Below, one piece after another: positions 22,276-33,500 of a stretch of DNA of 64,000 nt. Numbering within the stretch: the stretch's first letter is position 1; each line of letters opens with the position of its first letter. The notes beneath the pieces are model-generated. The model was not told the origin of the DNA. It did not search any database and saw only the letters and a list, made by a program, of their open reading frames with translations. This DNA is from Dryas octopetala (taxonomy: Eukaryota; Streptophyta; Magnoliopsida; Rosales; Rosaceae). The translations under genes and the position numbers were made by a program. The stretch is taken from positions 4,278,001-4,342,000 of the forward strand of contig OY992838.1 of the NCBI GenBank assembly GCA_963921425.1, written 5' to 3'.

Positions 22276-22512
22276 ATAGTTAAAGAAGAAATCATGTACA
22301 ACCACCCAAAAAAGAAACTTGGGAAGTAATTAATTAGTCAATTCAATGGCAGATGGCTTCCCATGTTTTGGTTCTACAAACCATTAATAATTAGATTTGG
22401 GTTGTTACTAGATTGGGTTGGAGGGAGAGAAAGATAATACAATAAACAAACAGATCATGTTCCACAACAGTCCAAGAGACTAGTAGTACTCTTCATATTT
22501 ATTATTTTTCCC

Positions 22513-22523
22513 TCCTATATATA
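22513..22523 (+). promoter_or_regulatory. Probable TATA box of the 22.6-kb PIP-like gene
   Basis: CCTATATATAC about 80 bases before the ATG at 22598. Confidence 0.6.
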
Positions 22524-22597
22524 CATGTAGAAACAGGTGTTGCAGCCTTAATTTCAAAGTGCATCACAAGCAGAAAAATATCAGAATATAAATAAAA

Positions 22598-22912
22598 ATG
22601 AAGCAGCATGGCATCATAGTCCTTGCTATGAACTGCATCTCTGTCTTCATCTTTGTGCTCATGATCCTGGTCTCATCTGCTATGGAAGTTGAAGGTGGTT
22701 CCAGGCCTCTTGTGCATGATCATAAGCTGTCTTCTAGTATTTCAATCAGTAGCAGCAGGTTGAAGATAGTTCAAGCATATTCTGGTCCCAGTAAGAGAGG
22801 AGTTGGCCACACTATTATGCATAATAATCTTTCTCCTGCTCCTACAATATTCAAGAGGTTGACCAAAGCTGAAGCTTATTCTGGTCCTGGTAAAGGTGGG
22901 ACTGGCCACTAG
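22598..22912 (+). CDS. PIP-like secreted peptide precursor with two SGP motifs
   Basis: 104 residues. A hydrophobic signal segment covers about residues 6-28 (IIVLAMNCISVFIFVLMILV). Two peptide-like blocks follow: AYSGPSKRGVGH with the core at 62-71, and AYSGPGKGGTGH at the very C-terminus with the core at 95-104. Both fit the PIP/PIPL SGPSxxGxGH pattern, the second with Gly for Ser. Two motifs in one precursor imply two potential ligands from a single gene. The family acts as secreted damage or immune peptides perceived by LRR receptor kinases. Which residue flanks are cleaved cannot be read. The ATG at 22598 is the first in frame and lies just before the signal segment. Confidence 0.87.
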   Translation: MKQHGIIVLAMNCISVFIFVLMILVSSAMEVEGGSRPLVHDHKLSSSISISSSRLKIVQAYSGPSKRGVGHTIMHNNLSPAPTIFKRLTKAEAYSGPGKGGTGH

Positions 22913-23829
22913 AGACTCATGACCTTGTTTGTGGTGGATTATAGGAGATTTTAATGCATATTTTTCTCCAAAAGGCTCCAATTGAGCAAGCCAACATGCT
23001 TATTCTCATCATCATAGGAGTTTTTTTTCCACCTTTTCTGACAATGCAAGTTATTCATTGCTTTGCTCATGAGAAACATCTCACAGTTGTTTGTGCAGAA
23101 GTGCATTGTAATTTACTGAAGTGAGATAACACAATTAGTGTATTTAGTATATGTTTTCTTATTCTTTGTTCTCAACTTCTCATAATATCACGTTGGGGAA
23201 GGCAAGCATTGTGTTAATATGTTCATGTTTTAAGAGCATTTTTGGGACTAGCCCACTTCTCATTACTCAAGAGGGAAATTGGTCGGTTCTCTTTTATGTG
23301 GAATCCTTTTTTTTTAGATTGTACCCCTCCAGTTTCTTATGCGAAAGAGGTGCTTGAAGAATGAAACTTCAACTTTCTTCTTTTAATATGTTCATGTTTT
23401 AATTACGTTTTGCTCTCAAAATGAGAGGAGGGGGACATGAAGTGGAAGTTGTATCCGGGAAACAAGAAATGTGATGGCAAAAGTGAGGTTGTAATTGTTA
23501 GAAAATTTAAAAAAAAAAAAAGTGAAGAATACCGGGAATGTTATATGAAAATTATCACTTCACACTTTTATTTTAGCATATAAATATCTCACATGTTGAC
23601 TATACTTTGGTCTTTGCAGCTCATGAAGAGACAATATGTCTTCTTTTTTTTAATATTTTCTGATACTTTTATTCAACTTATTAATAATACATATGTCTTT
23701 ATGAATTATGAAAGTTATTGTGATGTCGACTACTTAACCGCTTTGAGTGGACTTGTAACTCTTAAATGGTAGAGTACTTGAATCTTTTCATTGAGATTTC
23801 CTTTTCACCTCCTAATATAAAAAAAAATA

Positions 23830-23864
<35 letters not shown>

Positions 23865-24724
23865 TAAATAGAGAACAGTTCTTAGCATATAGTGTCATTT
23901 GGATCTTGATGATGAAGGAAAAAAGCTACAGCCATTAACCATTTAAAATACTAACGAGTTTGATTTGTGGAAAAAATTGTCCTCTCTATTCTCAAACTTG
24001 GAAGAAAATAATAGTAAATCTTAGAGGCGCTGGGCTTAAGAATTTGGGTTGGGCAGTGTATCCAGTTGCTCCCAATTGGGTTTGGTAGTTGCACCCCGGG
24101 CCCGTTAAGGTCAGCTATGCGGCCATTGTGCCAATGATTGTGCAGCTGATGGGAAAAAAAAAATCCTTAAAAACGAACATTTATGGGAAGATCAATAATG
24201 TTAGTTGTCCCACAATTTTATATTATTTGATGTGTCATTACTTTATTGGAAGGTTTTTTTTTTTTTTAAGTTTTTTTTTTTTTAATTTGTAGTGTCCAAT
24301 GTATGAATGCCATATAAGATAATATGAAATTGTGGTATAAAAATGTAGTAAGTGTAGCATTACTAATAGGAAGGAAGATAGATGGTAAAGACACAAAATT
24401 AATACTTGAAGCAGTTTGCTTGATTTATTGAAACATTTTGCGCCAGTGGGAGTGGTTAAAGTGGCAGAACTTGTAAAGTTTAGAGGTTGTGGTTTTTGGA
24501 ATGCAATAATTGCAGCTTTTGAACTAGTAAAGTTTTGAACACTAACTATTTTCGACCCACAAAAAAAGAACACTAATTATTTGTTTGATTTTTTTTCTTT
24601 AGGAATTATTATTTGTTTTAGTTTCAATTATACTATAATAATTTATAACAATATGGAAGGTGAGATTGCTTCCGGGAATTTTTCACATGTGCAAGTGACT
24701 CCTAGTTGTAGATGTATGTGGGTT
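22913..24724. other. Intergenic spacer with AT/AC microsatellite
   Basis: No supported gene. A microsatellite of TA then CA units lies at about 23829-23867. A foldback element is listed separately at 24190-24372. Confidence 0.45.
24190..24372. repeat. Foldback (MITE-like) sequence
   Basis: The left arm (TGTCCCACAATTTTATATTA onward) is complementary with mismatches to the right arm (ATATGAAATTGTGGTATAAA), the two being separated by long T runs. The arms are about 60-70 bp. No clear target duplication was found, so boundaries are approximate. Confidence 0.5.
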
Positions 24725-24985
24725 TTTAATGAGATAAATGATTGGAAATCACTTACACGTAATTGGCTCTCCACATTTCTTTATAAATTTTAGCAACCTA
24801 ATCCACAAGTACTAACGTGCTAAAGATAATTGCATCATCTTTAGTGACGGTTAAGTCTTTTAACGATACATAAGTTACACAATCGGGATAGATGACATCA
24901 AAAGCTAGTATATTTAATGGGATAAATGATTGGAAATCACTCGCTTGCGATTGTCCATAACATTTCTTTATAGTATCTTAGCAAC

Positions 24986-25321
24986 CAGTGGCGGATCTAG
25001 ACATCCACTGGTATAGGGGTAAGATAAACCCAGCAGGGGCGGAAGCGAGGAAGCATGGGCGACGGTGAGGGAGCAAGGGGCGACGGTGACGGCGAGGGAG
25101 CAAGGGGCGACGGCGACAGCGAGGGAGCAGGGGCGACGGGCGACGGCGATAGGCTCTGGTTCTTTTCCCTGTTCTGGTTCTTGCCCCTGCTCTGCAATCT
25201 TGCCCCTGCCAGCCATGGCTGCAACCAAGATTTCATGGGGTCAAGATTTTTCATCAAGCCCAGCTTTTCTGAGTTCATGGAGTCAAGTGACCCCATTGAT
25301 CCCACTGTAGATCCGCCACTG
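24986..25321. mobile_element. hAT-type MITE (336 bp)
   Basis: The terminal inverted repeat is a perfect 14-mer: CAGTGGCGGATCTA at the left and TAGATCCGCCACTG at the right. The 8-bp TTAGCAAC occurs immediately on both sides (24978-24985, 25322-25329), as expected for hAT elements. The interior is unusually GC-rich, with a 24-bp minisatellite (AGGGAGCAAGGGGCGACGG-type) in three to four copies near 25065-25150. This gives long open frames on both strands that I regard as non-genic. Confidence 0.88.
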
Positions 25322-25858
25322 TTAGCAACCTAATCCACAAGTACTGGCGTGCTAAAGGTAGCTATGTCGTCCCTGGTGACGGTTAGGTCTATTGATGATA
25401 CATAATTTACATAACTGAGACATATAATGTCATAAGCTAGTTATATTTAATGGAATAAATGATTGGAAATCACTCACTCGCAATTTGTCCTTAGCATCTC
25501 TTTATAGAATTTTAGTGAACGACAAGTACTAACATGCTAAAGATAATTGTGCCTCCTCTGGTGATCGTTAGGTTTGTTAGGCCCCGTTTGAGATTGCGGT
25601 GGAAGACCTAAAAGCTATTGTGGATGACAATTCTCAATCACCTACAGCAGTTTTGGTGTTTGGTAAAAAAATAAAAAACGGTTTTTCCCCACAATTCTCA
25701 ACTCCCCATAACAAAAACATAAAGCAGGTTTCTAGGTGCTTTTGAAAGCTACAGTGACTCACAGGAACAATGAATATTTTATTTTACCCATAATACCCTC
25801 ATTGATTTCTATGATTTTTATTTGTTTATTTTAAATTAAAAAATATGTCTATTGTTAG

Positions 25859-26857
25859 CAAGGAATAAAATTTCGGGTTTCGAGGAAATTTCGATGGAAA
25901 TTTCGATGGAAATTTCGACGGAAATTTCGAAAATTTTTAAATTTCGACAGAAATTAGACGGAAACGACGGAAATTGCTATCAAAATACGAAAATTTTGAA
26001 TGAAACTTTACCATATGTTTATTTAACATATTATCTACTACATTGATAAAAAACATTGAAAAAACCAAATTATATAATAGATTTCATGTAATATAAGATA
26101 AATATAATGTGCGCTGGAGACAAATACTGTTAAAAAAATATTTCACTAATTAATAATTACATAAATTTGATTGAACAAACAACTCAGAGGTTGTGTAATT
26201 TATTTTTAGTTTTTTATAAATGAAAAGAACTTTTCAGAGCTTTGGATTATTGTTGTTGTGCTTGTTTGAAGTTGTTCAATTATTACTTTTTTTGGGAATT
26301 TCAAGGACGAAATTCTTATAAGAGGGATAGATTGTGAGACCCCGTATTTTTTCAAGTTTTATTTTAAAAATTTATTTGAGAAATAAAATATTTTGAGTTA
26401 ATTTTATAATTTTTGTTTTGAATTAGTTTGACCCCTTTTTTTACTTTTTGAATTATTAGGCTTTTAACTTCGATTTGTGGCTTGTTGGAAAGGTCTCGAA
26501 CACACGAACACGTAGGTGCAAACTGTGCATCCATCAAAGCTATAATTTAAGAGATATAAGCATTTGAAACGAGGGATATTTTTGTAAATTTATAAACATA
26601 ATTTTAAAAACTCAAAATTAAATTTTTTATGTTAATTTCTCTCTCCTCATTACATCATTCACGCAACCCACTACTCTCGTTCTCTTTCCTCATTTCATCA
26701 TTCACGCAACCCAACTCTCATTCTATCTCTTCTCTCACCTCCCTCTTTTCTCTTTCTTTTCTTCTCTTTCCTCTTTATTTTTTCTGTTCTTCTCCTTTCT
26801 CTCATTTCCTCCATCAATAAGTCCAGGACTCCTGTTCGTGCTCTCTCTCTCTCTCAT

Positions 26858-26904
<47 letters not shown>

Positions 26905-27281
26905 CATCTCCATCCCCTCACCGGCGCCGGCCACTAGCCCACTCTCATCTCTTTCTCTCTCCTCTCTTTCTCCCTCCTCTCGCCCTCTGTCGCCGCCCCT
27001 TGCCGCCGAAACCCACCAAAACCAGCCCCTCCTCTCTTCCTCCACGGCTTCAGCTCCTCCCAAAACCCAACCTCCCCAAAATCCAGCCACCCAAAACCCA
27101 GAAATCCACCCAGTCGAAAATTTCGCCGAAATTTCGATAATTTCGACGAAATTTTCGAAATTTCGGCGAAATCATCGAAATTGAAACGAAATTTTGTTGG
27201 TTTAGGATTAAAATTTCCATACCTCAAAAAATCGAAAATTTCGCCGAAATTTCGCCGAAATTTTCGAAATTTAAATCCTTG
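25859..27281. mobile_element. CAAGGA-ended element with GAAATTTCG ends (copy 2)
   Basis: It starts CAAGGAATAAAATTTCG and ends, read inward on the other strand, CAAGGATTTAAATTTCG. The 8-bp ATTGTTAG flanks both sides (25851-25858, 27282-27289), indicating a hAT-type or other 8-bp-duplicating transposon. Both subterminal regions are minisatellites of GAAATTTCG-N-CG units. The first about 290 bp match the copy at 455-765. The middle carries retrotransposon-like sequence (26278-27110) and CT-rich, GC-rich sequence. It sits inside the Harbinger-like element. Confidence 0.72.
26278..27110 (+). mobile_element. Gypsy-like LTR remnant inside the CAAGGA element
   Basis: GGACGAAATTCTTATAAGAG followed by GGATAGAT and TGTGAGACCCCG (26333) resembles the end of pol, polypurine tract and LTR start of chromovirus-type Ty3/gypsy elements in plants. 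The presumed LTR then runs through CT-rich sequence, including a CT microsatellite (about 26841-26904), and GC-rich sequence. No second LTR or gag/pol was seen, and the far LTR end is not defined. Confidence 0.45.
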
Positions 27282-27940
27282 ATTGTTAGTTACATTTATA
27301 TTATGATAATTAATTATGATATTTTATTTATAGGATTAAAATTATAATATACCTAAAAAAATAATAGGCATATTTATTTAATAATGTTGTTCTTAGAAAA
27401 ATTAATGCTAATAAAAATTTGTAGTAAAAAATTTCAAAAACAAGTAAAAAAACATTATTTTTACCAAACAAATAAGTGAAATGCACTTTCAGCATCATGT
27501 CCATTTTAGTAATTATACTCAGTCACAATATTTTTATATTAATATTTACCAAACACTTTGATATTGTTTTTTGCACTCACAACACTTTTGAAAACATAGT
27601 TTACCAAACACTTAACTGCTTTACTTTACAGCTAATTTTACTTCACAGCTGTTTTACTTCACAGTTGTTTTTTCTTACAGTAATATCAAACTGGCCCTTA
27701 ATGATACACAAGTTACACAATCGAGACATTTGACATCATAAGCTAGTTATATTTAATGAGGTAAATTATTAGAAATCACTTATTCACGATTGCCCTTAAC
27801 ATTTCTTTATAGAATCTTAGTGACTAAACCCACAAGAAAAAACGTGCTAAAGGAAGATGTGTTGCCCATGGTAACAATTAGGTCTGTTAACGATACAAAA
27901 CTTACATAATCATGACAAATGACGTAAAAAATTTGTTATA

Positions 27941-29704
27941 TTTAATCTTTTAGCCAAAAATAGTTAATGTGTATTAGTATAATAAATTCAAGAAATAATT
28001 AGACTTAGATTATTTAGAAAAAAAAATTTTAGATGAAGGCGGGGGGGTGTTTTAAAATTTATAAAAAAAATTTTTAATTCATAATAATTTATAAGAAAAT
28101 TCTTTTAATTCATAATAAAGTCATTCATCGATTTGAAGGGTATTTCCCCTCTTAGGGTGTAGAGTGGGTCTCGTCCGCCCAAAATCTCAAAGTTAAAACC
28201 TAACATAAAGCCGTTAAAAAAGAAAAATAAAAGGACTTAATTAAAAACCCTAAATCACTACCAGTTTTAATCTAAAAAAAGCTCATAAAATGAACTGGAC
28301 TCTAGTCTCCCTAAATTCAATAGAGAAGTTTGTCCATAGTACAAGTATCATATGGCAAACAAATTTAATGGTTTAAAAATTTATACCCTAGTATAGAAAC
28401 ATAATTCCGTCAAAAATAAATGTTACATATAATAAAATATGTTTATACAGTATCGTAGAACCTTTCTTCGATAGATAGAGATTATCAAGTTGAATTAGAA
28501 TTTTTGTTTAAAAAGAAAAAAAAAATAGAAACCGGATATATATCTTGAGCAAGAAAGTTGGGTGGTGCCAAAAACGTCAATTTCATTGGGGATTCTCAAC
28601 AATATATTGCTTGGAATATTTGAAACAAAACAAACAATTCGGATAGCTTCAAAAGAAGAAGAGAACGTGGTTTAGTGCCAACCACTCATCTTTGTTTAAC
28701 CCATTCTTCCTTTTTCCCTGTGTTCTTTTCTTTGCCTTTTCGAGAAGACTTTTTTACTCATTCGACCAAGTCCAACCAAATACAACAGAACAAATTGTGT
28801 GTGCCAAACGCATTGGCTTCCCTCTTTACTAATGCTCCTTCAGCTTTTCCGCAACTTAAGCATAATATTTGAGTGCGTTCATGTTTACACTGGGTATTCA
28901 AAATCTTTGCAAAATTGCATCAAATGTATAAAATTTTACGCACTTATATTAATTATGCATTTATCAATTAATTTTAAGTCAGGTCCTCTAAATATAAAAA
29001 TACTTAGATTCTTGATCCTCTAACTCTATACTTATGGAAAGAACATTCCAATGACAAGTTGCAGTAGCTCTTTGTATATTTTAGAAAATAATACCAAACA
29101 CTAATAATGATGATTATGATAATAATAATTAAAAATGTTTTTGCCATAATAACTATGCTAATCGATTGCTAATAATACAAAAATGTCCCATTAATTCTTG
29201 GTATTACATCACTCGTGATAAAAAGGTCAATAACAATTTGTCCTATTAATAGATATTAATCATATTTTCCCAATTAAGTTAAAAACAACATAAACCAGCC
29301 TGAAAACCCTTGTTCTTTTTGGTCTGAGAAAACCCTTGTTCTAGTGTCTTATCACTATTAACAAACATAATAGCATTTTTGGAAGGAATATAACCAAATA
29401 AGACCAATATGTCAAGTCTTTGTAAGAAGAATAATAAATTTAAAAGAGAATCGTCATTTTTTTTAAAGAAAAAAGGGAATCTTCATTAAGTTCATTTCTA
29501 AAGGTGTCTTAGAGAAAATAATTTATTTAATGTATTGATTGTTAAAAAGACCATTTATTATTTTTAAAAGTTAACCGACTATGTTATAAAGTCATCAAAA
29601 AATTATCTATGTCTCAATATGAATGGAAATTTGTTGTGCCACTATATGTGTTTTACTAGTTCAATCGATCGACCATGTTGTTGATTGATCGACCTCCTTA
29701 TCGA
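27941..29704. other. Intergenic spacer, nothing recognised
   Basis: AT-rich, with scattered homopolymer runs (for example GGGGGGG near 28041). No gene or repeat boundary can be supported. Confidence 0.45.
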
Positions 29705-30214
29705 TAGAGGTGTCAAACGAGTTGTGTTGGCGTTTAACTAAGACTAATTCATGCTTTTGTGATGTGCTCGTGCTATTCCATATAGTTAAGATCTAGACCT
29801 GGCACGGCCCATTCATACTCATGTTGTGTTCGTTCCGTGCTTTAACAAGTCAGCCCACATATCTTTTTTTTTTATTTTTTATTATTTAGAATGAAAAAAC
29901 GAAACTTATGAGATTTTTTTTCTTATAATTAAATATTAATATTTTTTTACTTAAAAAAGTTGAATTTCCTTGTTGAAAAGTTATTTAAAAATGAAAAAAA
30001 AAAATGTTAAATGAGTCGTGCCTAATTCGGGCTCATTTCGTGTTCGTGATGTGCTTGGTCCGTATCATGTTCGTGCTCGTGTTGTGCCACACCTAATAAA
30101 CTAAAATCTTATGTAAGCTTGACCCATTTACTCGTTCATTGTCGTGTTGTAGTTATTTTAATTGTGCAGTGCCCATGTTGTGCTCGTGCTATGCTGGCCT
30201 GTTTGACACTTCTA
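29705..30214. mobile_element. hAT-like MITE (510 bp), degenerate
   Basis: Ends TAGAGGTGTCAAACGAG and, read inward, TAGAAGTGTCAAACAGG form an imperfect inverted repeat of about 17 bp. The flanking 8-mers CTTATCGA and TTTGTCGA agree at six of eight positions, consistent with an old hAT target duplication. The interior has repeated CGTG-TCGTGCTCGTG phrases often seen in plant hAT MITEs. Related CGTGTTCGTG sequence recurs near 34100-34250. Confidence 0.6.
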
Positions 30215-30976
30215 TTTGTCGATCAATTGGCGTGCTTCTTTATTTTTACTAGTGTGATTGAAACTATCACACAATTACACATTGTAACAGTAAATCACAA
30301 AATTAAGGTCCATGTGATTACAAATAATTATACTTTTGTGTTGGTATCATTTTATATTATTTTAGAATCTAAACGGTTGAACTTAAAAAAAAAAAATGAT
30401 CAATGCTCATTAAAAATGGCCAACTTATCACCGCATTTTAACCTATTTTTACTTTTGGCATTTAAGAAAAACCTTAAGTTTAAGGACATGAATTTACAAC
30501 ATTCATGAAAAAATACAATAAAGTAAACAAAAGAATATAAGCAAGCAGACAACGAAGTAAACAAAACAAAAATAAAGCTGGTAAACAAAGAAAAAGAGGC
30601 AAGAAGCTTGAGTGCAGCAGGGCATATTAGTCAAAATCAAGACACAGAAGAAACAAAGTGCATTCATTTCTGCTGTTGTCGTCTTCGAAAACGCAAGAAA
30701 ACGGGCCCCCCACCTTCCCCCATAAGTCTATAAGACTATAACCACCCCCACCTCCTTCCTTATTACCTATTTTTTCATACTTATTTACCAATTTACAATC
30801 AACCCCTCTCCCAATTTTGCCTTCTCATCGCCAACCACACGCTTACTTTAAAACCCAAAAGGCAGGCACCCTGTCTGTCTCAGATAGTCAGATTCCCAAT
30901 TCCTTTTTGTAGAGAGCGAGTGATCAAAAGCGAAGACAAGGGTGTTCGATTCTCAGCTCACACTTGTTATTCATCG
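30215..30976. other. Upstream region of the F-box gene
   Basis: No gene. 30590-30976 is less AT-rich, with pyrimidine-rich tracts (near 30745-30850) typical of a plant promoter and 5' UTR. No clear TATA box was found. Confidence 0.4.
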
Positions 30977-31537
30977 ATGAAGCGTGCCTCTTCCGGCGAC
31001 GATCGTACGACGATGAAGGCCGCAGCTGATCAGAAAATGAAGAAGAAGATAAAGGTTGAAGAAGACGAGGAAGAGCAAGAGGAGGTTGTTCAAGTTCAAG
31101 GGGGTTCTGGGTTCTCGAATCTGGATGACAATTTGATATTCGAGGTGTTCAAGCATGTGGACGATCGAACGCTGGGGATGGCTTCGTGCGTGAACAAGCA
31201 GTGGCATAAAACGGCGCAGGACGAGCGGCTCTGGGAGCTCATCTGCACCAGGCACTGGGCTAACATCGGCTGCGGCAACCAGCAGCTGAGATCTGTGGTC
31301 CTCGCTCTCGGTGGCTTTCGCCGTCTCCACTCCCTCTATATCTGGCCTCTCAGAAAGCCCCAATCTTCGTCCTCCTCCGCCTCCTCTTCTTCGGCTTCGG
31401 CTTGGGCTCCGCTCAAGCCGATGGCGCTCGGCTCGAAGCCGCACGCGCGTTGGGGAAAAGACGAGGTGAATCTGTCACTCTCACTTCTCTCCATTCGGTT
31501 TTACGAGAAGATGAATTACTCTAACAGGGGCAGGTGA
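30977..31537 (+). CDS. GID2: GID2/SLEEPY1-type F-box protein of gibberellin signalling
   Basis: A single-exon gene of 186 residues. The ATG at 30977 (MKRASSG) matches the start of Arabidopsis SLY1, and upstream in-frame sequence is UTR. A Lys-rich then Glu-rich leader (14-36) precedes the F-box beginning GFSNLDDNLIFEVFKHVDD (45-63). The GGF and LSL regions follow: VVLALGGFRRLHSLYIWPL (about 109-127) and VNLSLSLLSIRFYEKM near the C-terminus. GID2/SLY1 is the substrate receptor of an SCF ubiquitin ligase that binds DELLA repressors after GA perception by GID1 and sends them to the proteasome, acting mainly in the nucleus. A Ser/Ala-rich insert (about 131-150) between GGF and LSL makes this protein longer than the 151-residue Arabidopsis protein. 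The family match is very strong. Confidence 0.96.
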   Translation: MKRASSGDDRTTMKAAADQKMKKKIKVEEDEEEQEEVVQVQGGSGFSNLDDNLIFEVFKHVDDRTLGMASCVNKQWHKTAQDERLWELICTRHWANIGCGNQQLRSVVLALGGFRRLHSLYIWPLRKPQSSSSSASSSSASAWAPLKPMALGSKPHARWGKDEVNLSLSLLSIRFYEKMNYSNRGR

Positions 31538-32400
31538 TGATGATGAGGATGATAATTCCGCTAAATTTATATATATATATATATATGTTTCCTAATTTCT
31601 CTTGGATTTTATGTTTTAGATTTGGGATTTTAATTTTCTTCCTAATTTGTGTTTTCGTAATTGGATCTGTAATCTGGTTTCTTGTTGACTTGTAAGCTTC
31701 TTGTGTAAATTGAAATGGAATTATTGCTGAATGATGTACCGTAATTTTACTATTAGCATCGGTTTGCTTTTCTCATTGATCTATCTATCTATTGGGTTTG
31801 CTTGAAAATCGTGTTTGGGGACTAAGGATGCGTTTGGGGAATACACCCAAACAGAAGCTAACAAAACCTAAGGGTCCAGACTGTCCAGTTGTACTAAATG
31901 TCTGGTTTTAATAATGGTGTTAATTGCAAAGAGCGACACAGAGATGAGTGCTTTATGGATTATATCCAAAGGGAGTGACTCCCCAGGACCGGAGAGGGCC
32001 AAATTGTCGTATTTGCAAGTCTCATTTTCTTGGACGTATTGGATAGGGCCAAACAGGCCTGCCAGCCTGCCATCTTCGCACTTTTGACTGTATTGCATCG
32101 TTAAACTTGTTTTTTGGCTCTCTTCTCCCCGAATTTATGCCAGGTACAGACTTGGATAGTTGGATGACATTTCCATCTTCGAATGCAAACAACAACATCA
32201 TGCATCACTTCAAAAGGAAGACCAAATTCTAGTCATTTACTCATTTATACGTTTTGTCAATGGATTATATGGAGACCACGTACAATCACTATCTAACGGT
32301 GGAAATTCAATCATAGCATAGCACCTTAAAGGTCCATTTCAGAGTCACATTTGTGTCAATATGTTATAGCCTTATAGGTGTTCGCACTATAGCAACATCT
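31538..32400. other. 3' flank of GID2 and spacer
   Basis: Presumed 3' UTR with an AT microsatellite (31567-31586), then spacer without recognisable features. Confidence 0.45.
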
Positions 32401-33500
32401 GTGTCTAGTATTTCTCGGAACAGAGCCTTTTCCACATTTGCGAAGAAGTTGGGAAGAGCCCTAAACGGTCAATCGACGCATTATAATTTTGAAGTTCAGA
32501 TCAATGGACAATGATTAATCCACTCCTTTCAAATTTGAAACTTAAATTGATCGGTGCTTTTCTTTAGTTTTTTATACACTTCCCACGATATGAATTAATT
32601 GAGGAGAAGTTGATACTTTTTTAGACATAATCTTTTTCGAAATATGAGAGTCTTTCTCACATTTGCAAAGAAGTTGGGAAGATCATTAAACCAGTCGATC
32701 GATACGTTATACTTTTAAAGTTCAAAAAGAAGAACAGTGATCAACTAACACGTTTAAGTTTGAAGCTTAAATTGATTAGTGCTTTTCTTTAGTATTTTAT
32801 ACCTTCTGACAATATTAATCAATTGAGGAAAATTTGGTGTTTTTCTAGACATAATCTTTCTCGAAATATGAGAAAGCTTTTCCACACTTGCAAGGAAGTT
32901 GGAAACATTCTTGAACTGGTCAATCGACACGTTATATTTTTGAAGTTCAGATTGATTGACAGTGATCAACTGACACGTTTTAAATTTGAAGCTCAAATTG
33001 ATTGGTGCTTTTCTTTAGTTTTTTGTACCACTTCCGACACTATTAATTAATTGAGTAGACGTTGGTGCTTTTCTAGACATAATTTTTCTTGGAATATGAG
33101 AAAGTCATTCCCACACTTGCGGAGAATTGGGAAGATCCTTGAACGGTCGATCAACAAGTTATACTTTTGAAGTTCAAATTGATTGATAGTGATAAATCGA
33201 CACGTTTTAAGTTTGAAGCTCAAATCAATTGGTGCTTTTCTTTAGTTTTTTTATACCACTTCCGACAATATTAATTAATTTAGGAGAAGTTAGTGCTTTT
33301 ATAGACATAATATTTCTCAGAATATGAGAAAGCCCTTCCCACACTTGTGGAGAAGTTGGGAAAATCCTTGATCTGGTCGATTGACACGTTATACTTTTGA
33401 AGTTCGTATCAATTAACAATGATCAAACGACATGTTTTAAGTTTGAAACTCAAATTGATTGATGCTTTTTTTTTAGTTTTTAATACCACTTCCAACAATA
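32401..33500. repeat. Tandem satellite of about 226 bp, roughly five units
   Basis: The phrase ACATAAT-TTTCTCGAAATATGAG recurs at 32625, 32849, 33077 and 33305 (spacings 224, 228, 228), with an earlier partial unit from about 32401. Each unit also has CACACTTGC-GAGAAGTTGGG, CGATCGACACGTTATACTTT and GGTGCTTTTCTTTAGTTTTT phrases. Units have diverged by perhaps 15-20% by eye. All open frames inside are short and not conserved between units. Confidence 0.88.

Larger units (their letters stand above)
25580..27697. mobile_element. Harbinger-like element (2118 bp with nested insert)
   Basis: The ends are GGCCCCGTTTGAGATTGC at the left and, read inward, GGGCCAGTTTGATATTAC at the right. The trinucleotide TTA flanks both ends (25577-25579 and 27698-27700), the PIF/Harbinger target duplication. 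Its interior is interrupted by a second element at 25859-27281. Without that and its 8-bp duplication the element would be about 690 bp. No transposase is visible. Confidence 0.75.
24725..27940. repeat. Four-unit satellite of about 188 bp, split by insertions
   Basis: Units start at the phrase TTTAATG-GATAAATGATTGG: 24725, 24913, 25446 and 27752, ending at about 27940. Raw lengths are 188, 533, 2306 and 189. Removing a 336-bp element plus its 8-bp duplication from unit 2 leaves 189, and removing a 2118-bp element plus a 3-bp duplication from unit 3 leaves 185. Each unit carries CACAAGTACT, GTGCTAAAG, GTTAGGTCT and GATACA-AA-TTACA phrases with moderate divergence. This is a small, old tandem array that predates both insertions. 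Confidence 0.88.

Noticed and set aside
25055..25333. Gly/Asp/Ala-rich open frames in both strands
   Set aside because: They are translations of a GC-rich minisatellite inside a hAT MITE with clear ends and target duplications.
26838..27227. Proline/serine-rich open frames
   Set aside because: They come from a CT microsatellite and GC-rich part of an LTR-like remnant, with no start context or homology.
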